Shown here: positions 1 to 9,612 of the stretch, piece by piece
Layout of the letters: each line of letters opens with the position of its first letter
How positions within the stretch are numbered: the stretch's first letter is position 1
Assembly (NCBI GenBank): GCA_907163375.1
Contig: CAJQUW010013658.1
Span: 372,001-436,000, forward strand
Direction of reading: 5' to 3'
Length of the DNA stretch: 64,000 nucleotides
Origin: Prostheceraeus crozeri
Taxonomy: Eukaryota; Platyhelminthes; Polycladida; Euryleptidae
The notes under the pieces: generated by a model
Database searches by the model: none
The model's input: only the letters and a program-made list of their open reading frames with translations
Told to the model about the DNA's origin: nothing
Translations under genes and position numbers: made by a program

Positions 1-189
1 AGCTGCCTCGGCAGTGGAAGCGCTCAAATTAAAAGGTCTATCAAAAAAGTCAAAACTTTCAAATTTTCCAACATTTTCCATAATTTTCCAATTTTTTTCA
101 CAATTTTCCACGGAAAATTTTCATCACTACCTCTAATAAGGTTTGGCATTTTCATGGCCATGAAGCGAGCTTCAGCCATTCTACCATAT

Positions 190-319
190 CCAATTTCACA
201 AAAGTGAAATTCAATTTCTCATTCGCAAAAGTTTATTTCAGATGCTATTTTTAGAAAATTTTTTCTCCATTTTAATGCGTCTGAGTCCTTTCATAGTCAC
301 CAAAGTTTCATTGCCCACT
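190..319 (+). repeat. Direct repeat A, copy 1 (partner 1662-1808)
   Basis: An AT-rich stretch with repeated 'gtgaaattcaatttctcat' and 'ttttaatgcgtctga' motifs recurs in the same orientation at about 1662-1808 with moderate divergence. The two copies bracket the minus-strand transposase relic at 808-1617. They may be end sequences of an old Tc1/mariner-like element, but no clean terminus or target duplication is visible. The bases before it (1-189) contain only short 'ttttcca' runs and nothing coding. Confidence 0.55.
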
Positions 320-612
320 TGAAAATGGCCTTCAGCGCGCGTATGTCATTACTTTAAGGATTGCATAGCGACCTGTTGTGGCGCTAACTTGCAAAAATAT
401 GCGTAGGAAAGCTCGCCAAGTATCAATTAAATACAATTCATGGACTATAAATTATTTGATTACTTATTTATCTTGTTTAGTTAATACATATTGAAGTATA
501 AACTCTGGATATTAACAAATCTATAATAATTTACATATACAAGATGTTTAGACCACTTTTTTTGTATAAATTAATAGTTTAGTAGTGCTTGTTTTCATCT
601 ACTATTATCTAT

Positions 613-810
613 ACCTTTTTGCGTTCTATTTCATCATATTTGCATTCAATTTCGTTAGCGACATCTGCTCGGTTCACCCATCAAGCTGCTCACCGCATTC
701 TATCTCGTCATCGACGCTTACTCCTAGCTTTCAATTTCGCACGCTGACAGCGAGTTCTCTATTGCCTATGAGCACCCGATATTCATTTTCGTGATTTTTC
801 AATCGATTTA
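613..810 (+). repeat. Direct repeat B, copy 1 (partner 3265-3462)
   Basis: About 200 bp, containing 'ggttcacccatcaagctgct' and 'cgctgacagcgagttctct', is repeated at 3265-3462 in direct orientation at roughly 85-90% identity by eye. One copy adjoins the minus-strand transposase relic and the other adjoins the plus-strand relic, so it is probably transposon end or flank sequence. Between repeats A and B (320-612) nothing else is recognised. Confidence 0.6.
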
Positions 811-1617
811 ATAAAAACAATACTTACTCGCAGATACAAATCTAATCTTAAACAGTTCAACAAAAGCTTTCCGACAACCGTCATGAAAAATGTCAAGCAA
901 AAATATCGTCCTTTCTAACATATTTTGGCAGATGCTTGAGGGTGTGCTGATGCACTTTCTCAACAGATACCTCCTCAACTGCATTTGCCGAAAGTCATGT
1001 AGCACAGTCAGATGCTGATTGTTGAGAAACTCTTGCATTTGTTGCTTCTTCGACTCCAAATCTTCGTTGGTCACCTGGTTCGGAAAGTAAAGACAATAAT
1101 TTTGCTTTAAATACTGAACCAGCCATCTCGCAAGCATTCAACATCAGTGAATACATCGGAAGAAATTTTGTTCGCGTAGTCACTAAGTAGTCTTGGTGGA
1201 TGTTTGTGTGGTGGGGCGTTGTCGTAGATGAAAATGAAAAGTGCTCTTTCTCCCTCCAGGACAGCTGCTGAACACTCCATCATGAAACTCATAAGGGCAT
1301 CTGCGTTAATTCCTCCAGATAGCGGGAAAACGGACAAGTCCCCAACGCGTACCAACAGACAATATGACAGCAAGATTTCTTCTCACTCTTTATGTACAAC
1401 TGTGGCAATCTCATCTCGAATAGAGCGACCTTTGGATCGTCTTGTCCATATAGTGACTCCGAATTCGTCTATGTACTGTAGACAAGATTCTTCTGACTTC
1501 CCTCTGCGATCACCCAGTCTGCAAACTCGGTCGTCCTCGGTTTTTGGTAGATTCTGTGTTCCAGGTTTCTGGGATCGCACGCGTCAGTTTCAATGTGCAA
1601 AGTTCACCATCGAGTAA
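808..1617 (-). pseudogene. Tc1/mariner-like transposase relic (minus strand)
   Basis: Three adjacent reading frames on the minus strand give consecutive pieces of a DDE transposase. About 1580-1383 carries YIDEFGVTIWTRRSKGR, the first catalytic Asp in a Tc1/mariner-type context. About 1373-1107 carries the second Asp in FIYDNAPPH. About 1183-995 carries LNACEMA, matching the LNxxE block with the catalytic Glu. The downstream piece to 808 (FNNQHL-like helical text) is the C-terminal tail. The frame changes at least twice, so this is a dead copy. No N-terminal paired-type helix-turn-helix region is seen on this strand. It has the same overall style as the plus-strand relic at 1860-3240 but is a separate copy in opposite orientation. 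Confidence 0.7.
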
Positions 1618-1661
1618 ATGACTATAGTTGTAAGATTATTATTCATCAATTCAATGCGATT

Positions 1662-1808
1662 TCCAATCCAAGTGAAATTCAATTTCTCATCCGTGAAACT
1701 CTATTTTTCATTCGTGAAAGTCTATTTCACACATTATTTTTAAAACATAATTTCTTCATTTTAATGCGTCTGAATCCTTTCCTAATCACCAAAGCCAGCC
1801 CTGCCTAC
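1662..1808 (+). repeat. Direct repeat A, copy 2
   Basis: Second copy of the AT-rich repeat seen at 190-319, sharing 'agtgaaattcaatttctcat' and 'ttttaatgcgtctga.tcctttc'. It separates the two transposase relics. Confidence 0.55.
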
Positions 1809-1859
1809 TTCATCACTGTGACGTGCTGATTTGTCGACAATATAACGCCGGTGATTACG

Positions 1860-3240
1860 CTTGTTCCTGCTGAACGTTGACCGTATTCAGCAACAATTTC
1901 ATGTCATCGCAGGCAAGAACACTATCAAAAATTGGTTGGGTTGTGAACTTATTTCTCTGAAGAAGTTGAGACCTCTTGTTCGCAATGTTAACAGCGACGA
2001 AAACTAAGCTCGTCGTAGGGCAATGGTGGGCAACCAAGTTGGGATAGCGGGCCACAATGAGTGGCCCCCGAAAAGGCTCGCGGCCCACCAATTTTAAAAG
2101 GGAGTAGTATGGGCTTAATATTCTTTTTTTCCGTTCTTTGAAGTGCACATATGGGCTGCTGTACCGTACGTGCATCTATAGTGGTCGTATTTCATAACAA
2201 AATTTTACATGCTAATGTATACAGCAGTATTGTACGCAACTAATTTGTTTGGTATTAATTAAGGAACCATAATGTACTTTCTACAAATCATGTGAGTATT
2301 GAAGAGCAAACACGTCTATAACAAATCATGGAAGTTTTTCTTCTGTGTAATTAAGCGGTAATTTGACTTTTTTGGTGATTTCACCGACTATACCTTATTT
2401 CATCCAAAGACAACGGTCTGTAAGTGCAGTGCAACTATCCGCCTGAAAGCTGCACATGATAAAATTGATTTTGCTGCAATTATTGATTATGCTGCATGTA
2501 CATACGTGCACATATGTCACCCAAACATATACGGTTTTCAAAACCCGTGCATGGGCTCCATAAATGGTAGTCGTCTACTATCAATAGTCATCTGCCAATA
2601 GAGTATACGAAATATATATATTAGTGTAGTAGTATACAAATGAAATTCAGTATGAATATTTGAAAAAAATGTTATTGACATGAAAAAATCTTGCGGTTGG
2701 ATTCCTCCATTCGCAGTCAATGCCTAATTAATATAGACTCTTTCTAGCTTCATTAAGGTGTGGTTTATTACGTAGAGAAACATGATCAGCAGGCCATCGA
2801 ATGCTATGTGACTAAGCATAAACTCGCGCAGGTGATCACCATCTTGCATTTATACGAGAAGATATTCATTGCGAAATGGTTGGATAACTTGAATGTGAAT
2901 TTTTGTTTTTTGTGCCATCATATTATTGCTCATTTAGTTGTTAACTAATGGTTTTACAAATTCTAAAGAGGATCCATCACACTTAGAAGCACTCGAAATC
3001 GGAGTGAGTCATTTTCACATCATCGATTCAAATAATGTCCGCGGGCCACCCAATGTGTCCCGGCGGGCCACCAAGTGGCCCGCGGGCCACGCATTGCCCA
3101 CCACTGTCGTAGGGTTTATGATGAGCGTCTCATAGAAGCAAGAACGAGTGGTCGAACGATAATTTGGTTGGATGAAACAAAATTTAATTTATTTTGTCGT
3201 TGTAACGAGGGCCGTTCGATCTGTGTTGTAGCTATAATAT
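1860..3240 (+). pseudogene. Tc1/mariner-like transposase relic (plus strand), split by a hAT insertion
   Basis: The plus strand reads a transposase middle region in two blocks. The left block, up to 2020, contains KNTIKNWL and LKKLRPLVRNVN. The right block, from 3107, contains ARRRVYDERLIEARTSGRTI, then IIWLDETKFNLFC and EGRS, i.e. the first catalytic Asp (WLDET) and the GRS that follows it in this group. The two blocks are separated only by the hAT element 2021-3106 and its duplicated TCGTAGGG target, so the hAT landed in an existing transposase copy. A stop codon (TAA at about 2002-2004) lies in the left block. The second Asp and Glu blocks are not seen downstream; the sequence runs instead into direct repeat B. 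Confidence 0.7.
2021..3106. mobile_element. Non-autonomous hAT-type transposon, 1086 bp
   Basis: The left end starts CAATGGTGGGCAACC; the reverse complement of the right end starts CAGTGGTGGGCAATG. Both are followed by GGCCCGCGGGCCA-type subterminal repeats (about 2040-2090 and 3035-3092), a common arrangement in hAT elements. The 8-bp target duplication TCGTAGGG is exact at 2013-2020 and 3107-3114, the size expected for hAT. The interior has no transposase reading frame, only short unrelated ORFs, so the element depended on a partner for movement. It interrupts the plus-strand Tc1/mariner relic. Confidence 0.85.
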
Positions 3241-3264
3241 CGAGTTTCCATCGTCGACTAAAAT

Positions 3265-3462
3265 ACCTTTTTTACCTTCTATTTCATTATATTTGCATTC
3301 AACTTCATTAGCGAGAGCTGCTCGGTTCACCCATCAAGCTGCTCCGCGCATTCTATTTCGTCATCGACGCTTATTCCTAACTCTCAATTTCGCTCGCTGA
3401 CAGCGAGTTCTCTTTTGTTTATGAGCGCCCGATATTCATTTTCGTGAATTTGCAATCGATTT
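3265..3462 (+). repeat. Direct repeat B, copy 2
   Basis: Partner of 613-810 with the same internal landmarks. It follows directly on the plus-strand transposase relic. Confidence 0.6.
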
Positions 3463-3599
3463 CGTTGTCGTAGGAACACGACGTCACCGACAGAGATACT
3501 TAGTCAGAGTAACACATGCACAAGCTGTGAATCAAAACAAACAATCATGAAAGTCATGAATCATTCGATGTTGTTTTGTTCTGAGTTCTTTGCGTTCTA

Positions 3600-4530
3600 A
3601 TGGCGGTGCGAGGAAGATATCAAAAGACTAGCTCAACCGACCGGCAGCGTCTCATCAGCTACTGTGAATGAGATGATAACTGGTTGTAGTTCGGCAGCCA
3701 GAGCGAGTTTCTGCAGGGAACGAGGCCTAAAATCAGACTTTCACAGAATGATGTGCACCCTATGCCCACTACGAATCTGCACGTCTGCCGAGTTATAGTG
3801 AGTTCCGCTTCTTGTCAGACAGGTTCAAAGAAAAACACGTGTAAATCCAATAGGACGCAGATTGCAGTTTTTGGCTAAAATGAAATTTTGTATGTTTCTT
3901 CTCTTTTCTTTGTATTATTTCTTTTCTCTAATTAAACGAAAAGTGCTAAGCCCAGAGTCATAATTTTTGACATGGAATGTCTTCAGGTCATTTCTTATCA
4001 TGTTCATACACCCCTGTTTATAAAGCTAAACACATTTCGATTTGGCGAGCCTCTTAATGTCGGCAAACACAAACATTTTGAGTAACTTAAACCACATTCA
4101 ACCATATTCTCACATACATTGCCGATCAGAAGCGTGATAATAGCAAATGCACATCATATGAAATGACCTGAAGACATTTCATGCCGAAAATTATGACTAT
4201 GGGCTTAGTACTTTTCGTTTAATAAGAGAAAATATAGAACATTTCATTTTAACGAAAAACTGCAATCTGCGTCCCATTGGATTTACATGTATGTGTTCTT
4301 CTTTATCCTGTCTGACAAGAAAAGGAACTCACTAGGGCAGACGCGTGAATTCGTAGAGGGCATACGGTGCACATCATTCCGTGAAAGTCTCATTTTCGGC
4401 CTCATTCCCTGCCGAAACTCGCTCTGGCTGTCGGACTATTAGCCTTAGCGGACACCAGAGTGTAATTGCTGCAGCAGACTGTCCAAAGAAGCAAAATATC
4501 AGATAAGAGCAAGTGAATGTATAATTGTCA
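3600..4530 (+). pseudogene. Tc1/mariner-like transposase N-terminus, split by a fold-back element
   Basis: An ATG at 3600 opens MAVRGRYQKTSSTDRQRLIS, which looks like the start of the N-terminal helix-turn-helix DNA-binding region of Tc1/mariner-type transposases. The reading continues to about 3690 with a stop codon after YCE. After the inserted element at 3695-4430 the text LLALADTRV resumes the same type of helix. Only the N-terminal part survives; nothing of the DDE domain follows. It is a separate copy from the middle-domain relic at 1860-3240. Confidence 0.5.
3695..4430. mobile_element. Fold-back element with about 300-bp inverted arms
   Basis: The left arm (3695 to about 4010) starts CAGCCAGAGCGAGTTTC. 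The right arm (about 4150-4430) is its reverse complement at roughly 85% identity, separated by a loop of about 140 bp. The 4-bp sequence TCGG flanks both ends (3691-3694 and 4431-4434) as a possible target duplication. No protein is encoded. Superfamily not assigned. It sits inside the N-terminal transposase relic. Confidence 0.7.
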
Positions 4531-4829
4531 CCAGGGGATATCAAAAATGAATTGCATTTTAATTAATTGATTGATTTGTGTTGTAATGGGGAAGATTTTT
4601 TGACTGATTTACTTGCAGTGCCGTGGTACAATGATGATAGTGCGGTCCCTAAAAAACCCTATGGTTCCGATGTTTAGCACATCAAGTTATCCAAAATACA
4701 TATATATTCTTCAACTTAAGCACACTTCACTTCAGACATGTATCTTGGACAGTTTTCAAAGCCACACATTGGTGCAATACTTCTTAAAATCCCTTCATCT
4801 CTCAAGAATAGATTTGCAGTAGATTCGTT

Positions 4830-5373
4830 CAGGGGTGTAGTCGTAAATTCTTAGGAAGTATAACGCTAAGAGCTAAAAATTCAGCCGAATTTTGGGAAGT
4901 ATAACGCTAAATTTGACATGTATAAGCCAAAAAGACTTGTCGCACATGCAATGCTAACTAATGCGCAAGGGTGACAAGTCTTTTGACTTTTAGTGCATCA
5001 GCTGAAAAACGCATATTCGTGCCACTATTGTCCATAACGGACTGTTCGAGAGCTACATAATCGCCCTTTTCAGAATTTTCAACCGCTCTCATCCCCTTTC
5101 GGCGATTACTTTATCATTGAGGGACTTCCACATGAATCCAAGTAATAATGAAATCATGCATGCTCATGACAAAATGCAAAAATAGGAAGTTGAATAAGAT
5201 CTTCATCAATAATGCACATCAAGTATGAACATTTTTACATTAAATGTTTGCCACATACAGCTTACCATCTTTTGACGTTAATTTGATGACCTTGGGAAGT
5301 ATAACGCTGATTCGGCCAGAATCTTAGGAAGTATAACGGCGTTATATCGCGTTACCCCTCCACTACACCCCTG
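4830..5373. mobile_element. Non-autonomous hAT-type transposon, 544 bp
   Basis: The left terminus is CAGGGGTGTAGTCG; the reverse complement of the right terminus is CAGGGGTGTAGTGG. The 8-bp target duplication GATTCGTT is exact at 4822-4829 and 5374-5381. The subterminal motif 'ggaagtataacgc' occurs near 4856, 4897, 5294 and 5330, as expected for hAT transposase binding sites. No coding capacity. The flanks 4531-4821 and 5382-6021 show nothing recognisable. Confidence 0.85.
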
Positions 5374-6021
5374 GATTCGTTGACGCATAGGACAGATACT
5401 TCTGACCACAGAATTAAATATTTTGTTTATCTGCTTCGGTTTATCTGCTAACTGAAGCGCGCGCAGATGAATCTAATTCTGTGCTTCTGACAGCTTCATG
5501 CCTACAAATGTGAGAGCGTGGGACGACTGCTGTGCACATTGCTAGGCGGAGCGCGCTGTCATGTTGAGGATTGTCCATAGAACAGGAATTGTCTCTCTCT
5601 ACTCGATGCTAATGACCTTCATCGATGAATTTCACGGAGAAACTTTCTTTTGATTTGATGCGATTTGATATGAGGGAAACATCTTTCCCCCAGTGCTTTA
5701 CTTTGACGCTAACCTTACTAAACATGCCCTATTCACAAGCTGACCGCTTTCAGGATTCTGATCACAGACTACTTGGTGCAACGTATTTACAATGTAGCAT
5801 CTCTAAATTGCAAAGTCTTCATGATAACTTTTGAAAATCTTTGAACTTTTTATGTTATGTTATTGGTACGAGTGATAACTCATTCAATTTCTTTCATAAT
5901 TAATTATCACTATGATTGATGCATTAACTTAAGTCTATAATAAAATTAATCAAAAATCACATCCAATCAATAATATGTATTTCATGCAATGAGTGTGCTC
6001 AAATTGATCGACTTTTAAAAT

Positions 6022-6027
6022 ATGCAG
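6022..6027. repeat. Left target duplication of the Polinton (TGCAGC)
   Basis: The six bases TGCAGC lie immediately before the AGTAGTAAG terminus and are repeated exactly at 29411-29416 after the CTTACTACT terminus. Six base pairs is the characteristic Polinton/Maverick duplication. Confidence 0.9.
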
Positions 6028-6712
6028 CAGTAGTAAGTAAAACTCCACCACTGGATAGCGCAAGATGGCCGCCGTCTCTGACGTCCCCCCCCCTCCTGTC
6101 AGACGAGTCGGCCGTGGTCGGCCGCCGTGTTGCTTCGAGTCTGACGTACCCCCCTCCTGTCAGACGAGTTGGTCGTGGTCGGCCACCGTGTTGCTTCGAG
6201 TCTGACGTCCCCCCCCCCTCTAGCCCGACGACGTAGCGAGAGGTGGTGTGTGATGCGCTCTCCTGGTTGGCGTGGTGTGCCGGCCAGTTTGGGAGGGTGG
6301 AATGTCGGAGCTCACCTGAAAAAATCCTAAGTGTCAGAGTGACTTTGTATGGGCACCATTTTGAAAATTTTCCAAAATGTCGCATTTCGACCTCGGACCC
6401 TGACCAAAGTTTGTTTCATCAAATTTCACTGACCCCCCCCCCGACAGCGATCGTCTAATTTTGGTTCTAGTGGATGGATTTTGTATTATAGATACTCGTT
6501 TGAAAGAGGAGAAAACTTCTCGGTGAGATTTTTGTCGCGAGTCAATCGGACCAGCCGTTCAAAAGTTAGAGCTGTTACAAGATTTCAAGTCGGAGCTCCC
6601 CTGAAAAAATCCTAAGTGTCAGAGTGGCTTTGTATGGGTAAAATTTTGAAAATTTTCCAAAGTGTGGAATTTCGACCTGGGACCCTGACCAATGTTTGTT
6701 TCATCAAATTTC
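6028..6712 (+). repeat. Polinton left terminal inverted repeat
   Basis: It matches the reverse complement of 28755-29410. It starts AGTAGTAAGTAAAACTCCAC and contains two tandem copies of a unit of about 59 bp ('gtcagacgag...cttcgagtctgacgt', about 6095-6212). It also contains a longer subrepeat present twice (about 6303-6475 and 6590-6765) beginning 'tcggagctc.cctgaaaaaat'. The second subrepeat runs past the region shared with the right terminus. No coding is assigned; 6766-6970 shows nothing further. Confidence 0.9.
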
Positions 6713-6986
6713 ACTGACCCCCCCCGGCACCGATCTTCCAATTTCGGTTCTAGTGATCGTAGAAAGTCGTGCAACAGCTCGTTTGAAAGCTAAGAGTGAG
6801 ACAAATTCAGTGAAAGAAACGTCTTGTTCATATCTGTCTTCGTTTAGATGTGAGACGCCATTTAAGATTTGGGAGATTGGCGAAAAACGACAGAGTTAGA
6901 ATTTCCCAAGAAACAGCTCCAGCGGGCGAACGAAGGCTCGGATTGGTAAACGGAGGCAAGATTTGGAATCAGCTTGATGTTATTGT

Positions 6987-7033
6987 CCAATGAGGATCAT
7001 CATCCAATGAGAATTAAGCATTTCTATATAAAT
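6987..7033 (+). promoter_or_regulatory. Left-end promoter: two CCAAT boxes and a TATA box
   Basis: CCAAT occurs at 6987-6991 and 7004-7008, followed by TATATAAAT at 7025-7033. The layout faces into the element and lies about 190 bp before the ATG at 7225. The same dual-CCAAT plus TATA layout faces inward at the polymerase start near 23606-23653, so the two probably share an origin. Confidence 0.65.
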
Positions 7034-7093
7034 AGCGAGCCTTCCACAGTGAGAATCATTCCATCGTTTAATCACTCGAGTGACGGACGCACA

Positions 7094-7207
<114 letters not shown>

Positions 7208-7224
7208 TCTATTATCCAACTAAA

Positions 7225-7999
7225 ATGGTAAGTCGCTACTTCCCTCCCTCTCCTCCCTTGAACGTAAACTTAATACAGTCTTTTTCATTTTCAGGCATCT
7301 ACTCCATCTGCTGCACTAGTAGGACAAAATGGCGGTCAGACGTTACAAGGTTCGCTACGATCAGATCATCTACAACTGAAGCCAGTGGAAGAAACAACCA
7401 AGGTACATAATCCTACACCGCTACAGCGTAAATTTAAACAAGTCTTGCGTTATGACGATCATAGCGTAGTACTCCAATCGGGAATGCTCCCTTCCACGGA
7501 TGTCAAGATAATGCGCAATCAGTATGGGGACTACATACTGATCCCCGTGAGTCCGTACATTCGCCACCAACTTGATATTATTGAGGAGTACGTGACATTA
7601 AATATGGACATTCCTACTCCTCTTGCTCAAGAGTGGAAGGCGAGAGATGACAAGGATACTCCCTATAGAAAGATTTGGGATGGTAATCACATTTGCCTAC
7701 CGGTATCACATTGGTGCACTTACTATAAGAAGGAGGGAGATCATTCAACATCCATCACATGCGACGAGCTCGGAGAAGGTACTTGGGATATCCTTTTCAA
7801 AGTGAATGGGCTATATTATGGTCGGCACAAGGATAATAAAATAGCCTCTCTCTCCATGCTAATGGAATCCATCCTATATATTCCAAAACCACCCGACGTG
7901 GACGACATAATTGATCAAATCCTTAACAGCAGTGGTACGAAGCGCAAATCGGAGAAGAATGCTGCATCAAAACGCAAATCAAAGAAGGAGAATTACTAG
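7225..7999 (+). CDS. Left-end Polinton gene, unknown function, spliced after its ATG
   Basis: A predicted protein of unknown role. An ATG at 7225-7227 is followed at once by GTAAGT. A 67-bp intron (7228-7294) ends in a pyrimidine tract and TTTTCAG, and the frame is open from the acceptor to the stop at 7997-7999. The next in-frame Met is at 7385, which would give 204 residues. The body has no motif I recognise; it is mixed alpha/beta in look, with WDGNHICLPVSHW in the middle. It ends in a strongly basic tail (TKRKSEKNAASKRKSKKE) that suits a nuclear or nucleic-acid-binding protein. The frame appears uninterrupted. The gene starts with the same leader design as the polymerase gene at the other end of the element. 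Confidence 0.6.
7228..7294 (+). other. Candidate 67-bp intron directly after the start codon
   Basis: Donor GTAAGT follows the ATG; acceptor TTTTCAG follows a pyrimidine-rich tract. It aligns without gaps to the 67-bp intron after the ATG of the polymerase gene (23425-23491). Both are followed by GCATCTACT. Splicing is inferred from sequence only. Confidence 0.7.
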
Positions 8000-8033
8000 T
8001 CCTTTCCTAACTCTACCCTATGACAATTCGCTT

Positions 8034-8159
8034 ATGTGCTTTGAGTGTCGTAGGCGTGGTCTTATTAGATACATTTTACTTCTTCGTTGCCATCATATCA
8101 TTTGTGTATTTTGTCGTGAAAAGCATCGATGTAATTCTTCATTTTGTAATATGTTATAG
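8034..8159 (+). CDS. Small RING-like zinc-finger ORF (41 residues)
   Basis: From ATG 8034 the frame reads MCFECRRRG..., with Cys/His spacing C-x2-C-x13-C-H-H-x2-C-x2-C-x5-C-x4-C, i.e. the ligands of a compressed RING-type finger. RING domains usually act as E3 ubiquitin ligases, but at 41 residues this is only a core finger. It may be a fragment of, or an exon joined to, the preceding gene, whose stop lies 35 bp upstream. A second finger of the same style is at 9394-9561. Function in this element is inference. Confidence 0.45.
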   Translation: MCFECRRRGLIRYILLLRCHHIICVFCREKHRCNSSFCNML

Positions 8160-8211
8160 AACGTTTCCTTAGATGTGTAAATTTCCGTTTTAGGCTTCTA
8201 TCATCATTTTT

Positions 8212-8742
8212 ATGGATTGTGAGGGTGAACCTGTACAGGAGCTCAGTGCTATTGCTATGAACAATTGGACATATCAGATTGTTAGTGTCTATCAACAACA
8301 TGCCAACTGCGATCCCAATGTTGATCAATGGGCGAGAAAACACATTCATGGACTTAATCTGAAATATTTGTAAGACTATGGCTTTTCTTGTGAGAGTGCT
8401 CTTCTTATTGACTTTAAACGATGGTTAGCTGCTTTCAATGTTATACGCATCTTTTGTAATAATCCTGGTAAGGAGAGGAAAGTATTTCCCAATCTAATCA
8501 TTGATGATATTTTGCTCCCGCCTTGGGATAGTAGAGTGAATCAACACTACCATGAAGTCACGAAACGTTTTAAGGATTTGTGTGTTCCTATTTTGTCTGT
8601 TCGTTGTAGTAGCTACGTTCATAACCAATGCTTCTTTCCTCCTTACCTCAACACTGCCAAAGTCCTGTATGGTTATCATTGCTCGCTGTATGATAGTTAC
8701 CAGCTGTATCTATTTTATCTCTTTCAAACCATTGATTTATAA
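8212..8742 (+). pseudogene. DEDD-type 3'-5' exonuclease-like gene relic
   Basis: The frame around 8212 reads IIIFMDCEGEPVQELSAIAM, where Asp-Cys-Glu fits motif I (DxE) of the DnaQ/DEDD exonuclease fold. It is followed by WARKHIHGL, then further along PNLIIDDILLPPW and GYHCSLYDSYQLYL. Such a gene could trim or proofread DNA or degrade RNA; I cannot identify the closest family. A pyrimidine tract plus AG just upstream (about 8194) could be a splice acceptor. It is a fossil with about one or two breaks. Confidence 0.45.
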
Positions 8743-8826
8743 TGCATGCTTGTTACAGTTATTCAATAAATGTTACTATGAGAAGAGTTGTTTTCATGCA
8801 ATGGATGGGTTAGATAAAGGGCGATC

Positions 8827-9237
8827 ATGTCTTTCTCAAACGACTGCGGAACATTACATTTTCATAGGCAAAGTTTAAAAGGATCTGTTCAAGATTATGT
8901 GATAAATTTTCATAAAGATGAGACCGACATCGAAGCAGTGGTCGATGATGCTAGCACTCTATTTCTAGAGTTAATGAATACATTCTCTGATAGCATTGTC
9001 ATGGCGCGATTAGTTGCGAAAATTAAGTTTAGTCATTTTGGAAAGGAAGAGGTGGAAACTCGCTCTTTCCATTTTGCTTCTTATTCAATGGAAGTGGTAG
9101 ATCACCCCGAAGAATTTTTTAAAAGACATGATAAAAATTGCTGAACGTCTTAACGCATTTAACCATCATGGTAGCAGTCTAGTGATTGAAGCGATTTCAG
9201 ATATTCACATTCAACTTTCCATAAAGAAAAATTGAAA
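8827..9237 (+). pseudogene. Fragment resembling the polymerase-associated region of Polintons
   Basis: The readings DYVINFHKDETDIEAVV, FSHFGKEEVETRSFHFAS and FNHHGSSLVIEAISDIHIQL resemble, in order, a domain I recall near Polinton B-family polymerases (a conserved GSGW-like motif followed by 'l.i'). Here it stands alone on the plus strand, far from the polymerase at 19-23 kb. Broken, about one break. Assignment rests on memory of the family pattern and is tentative. Confidence 0.35.
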
Positions 9238-9561
9238 ATGCAGTGGTACTTGATTGTAGCACAACTGGTTTTCGAGCCATGCCTGCTCACTCTCGAAGTA
9301 TATTCCTTCTGTACATGCGTCTATTATTTAGAAAAGGCTAGCAAATTCATATTTTCAAAAAGACTTGCTATAGACATCAGTAACGGTGAAACTATGTGTT
9401 GTGATGTATGTAAGCGAAAGGATGGAAATGAAAAGCGCATCTTCAAGAGATGTAAGCATGCTTTTTGTCAACGCTGTTTCATACGTAACTGCATTCAACT
9501 TTGCAAATGTAACCACTGTGATGTTGCTCATTTCGAGTATCACTTATGCCGCAATAGTTAG
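9232..9561 (+). CDS. RING-like zinc-finger protein
   Basis: The frame is 109 residues from 9232, but the finger starts at the internal Met 55 (9394), MCCDVCKRKDGNEK. The ligand order is C-x2-C, then CKH-AFC-x2-C, then C-x-C-x2-C with H/C following, a RING/zinc-ribbon-like pattern. The N-terminal 54 residues include a hydrophobic stretch (WYLIVAQLVFEPCLL) that may be untranslated or a membrane segment. It lies between the polymerase-associated fragment and the core-like protein. A ubiquitin-ligase role is inferred from the fold only. Confidence 0.5.
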   Translation: MKMQWYLIVAQLVFEPCLLTLEVYSFCTCVYYLEKASKFIFSKRLAIDISNGETMCCDVCKRKDGNEKRIFKRCKHAFCQRCFIRNCIQLCKCNHCDVAHFEYHLCRNS

Positions 9562-9612
9562 TACCTATGCAAATGTGGTAAAGATAGGTTTTAGCAAAGA
9601 CTAACACGGAAA

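Noticed and set aside
2538-2948. Small frames inside the hAT at 2021-3106
   Set aside because: No transposase motif; the element is non-autonomous.
5999-6458. 128- and 71-codon frames at the Polinton left end (and counterparts at 29009-29433)
   Set aside because: They lie in the terminal inverted repeats, run across the element boundary and show no protein features.
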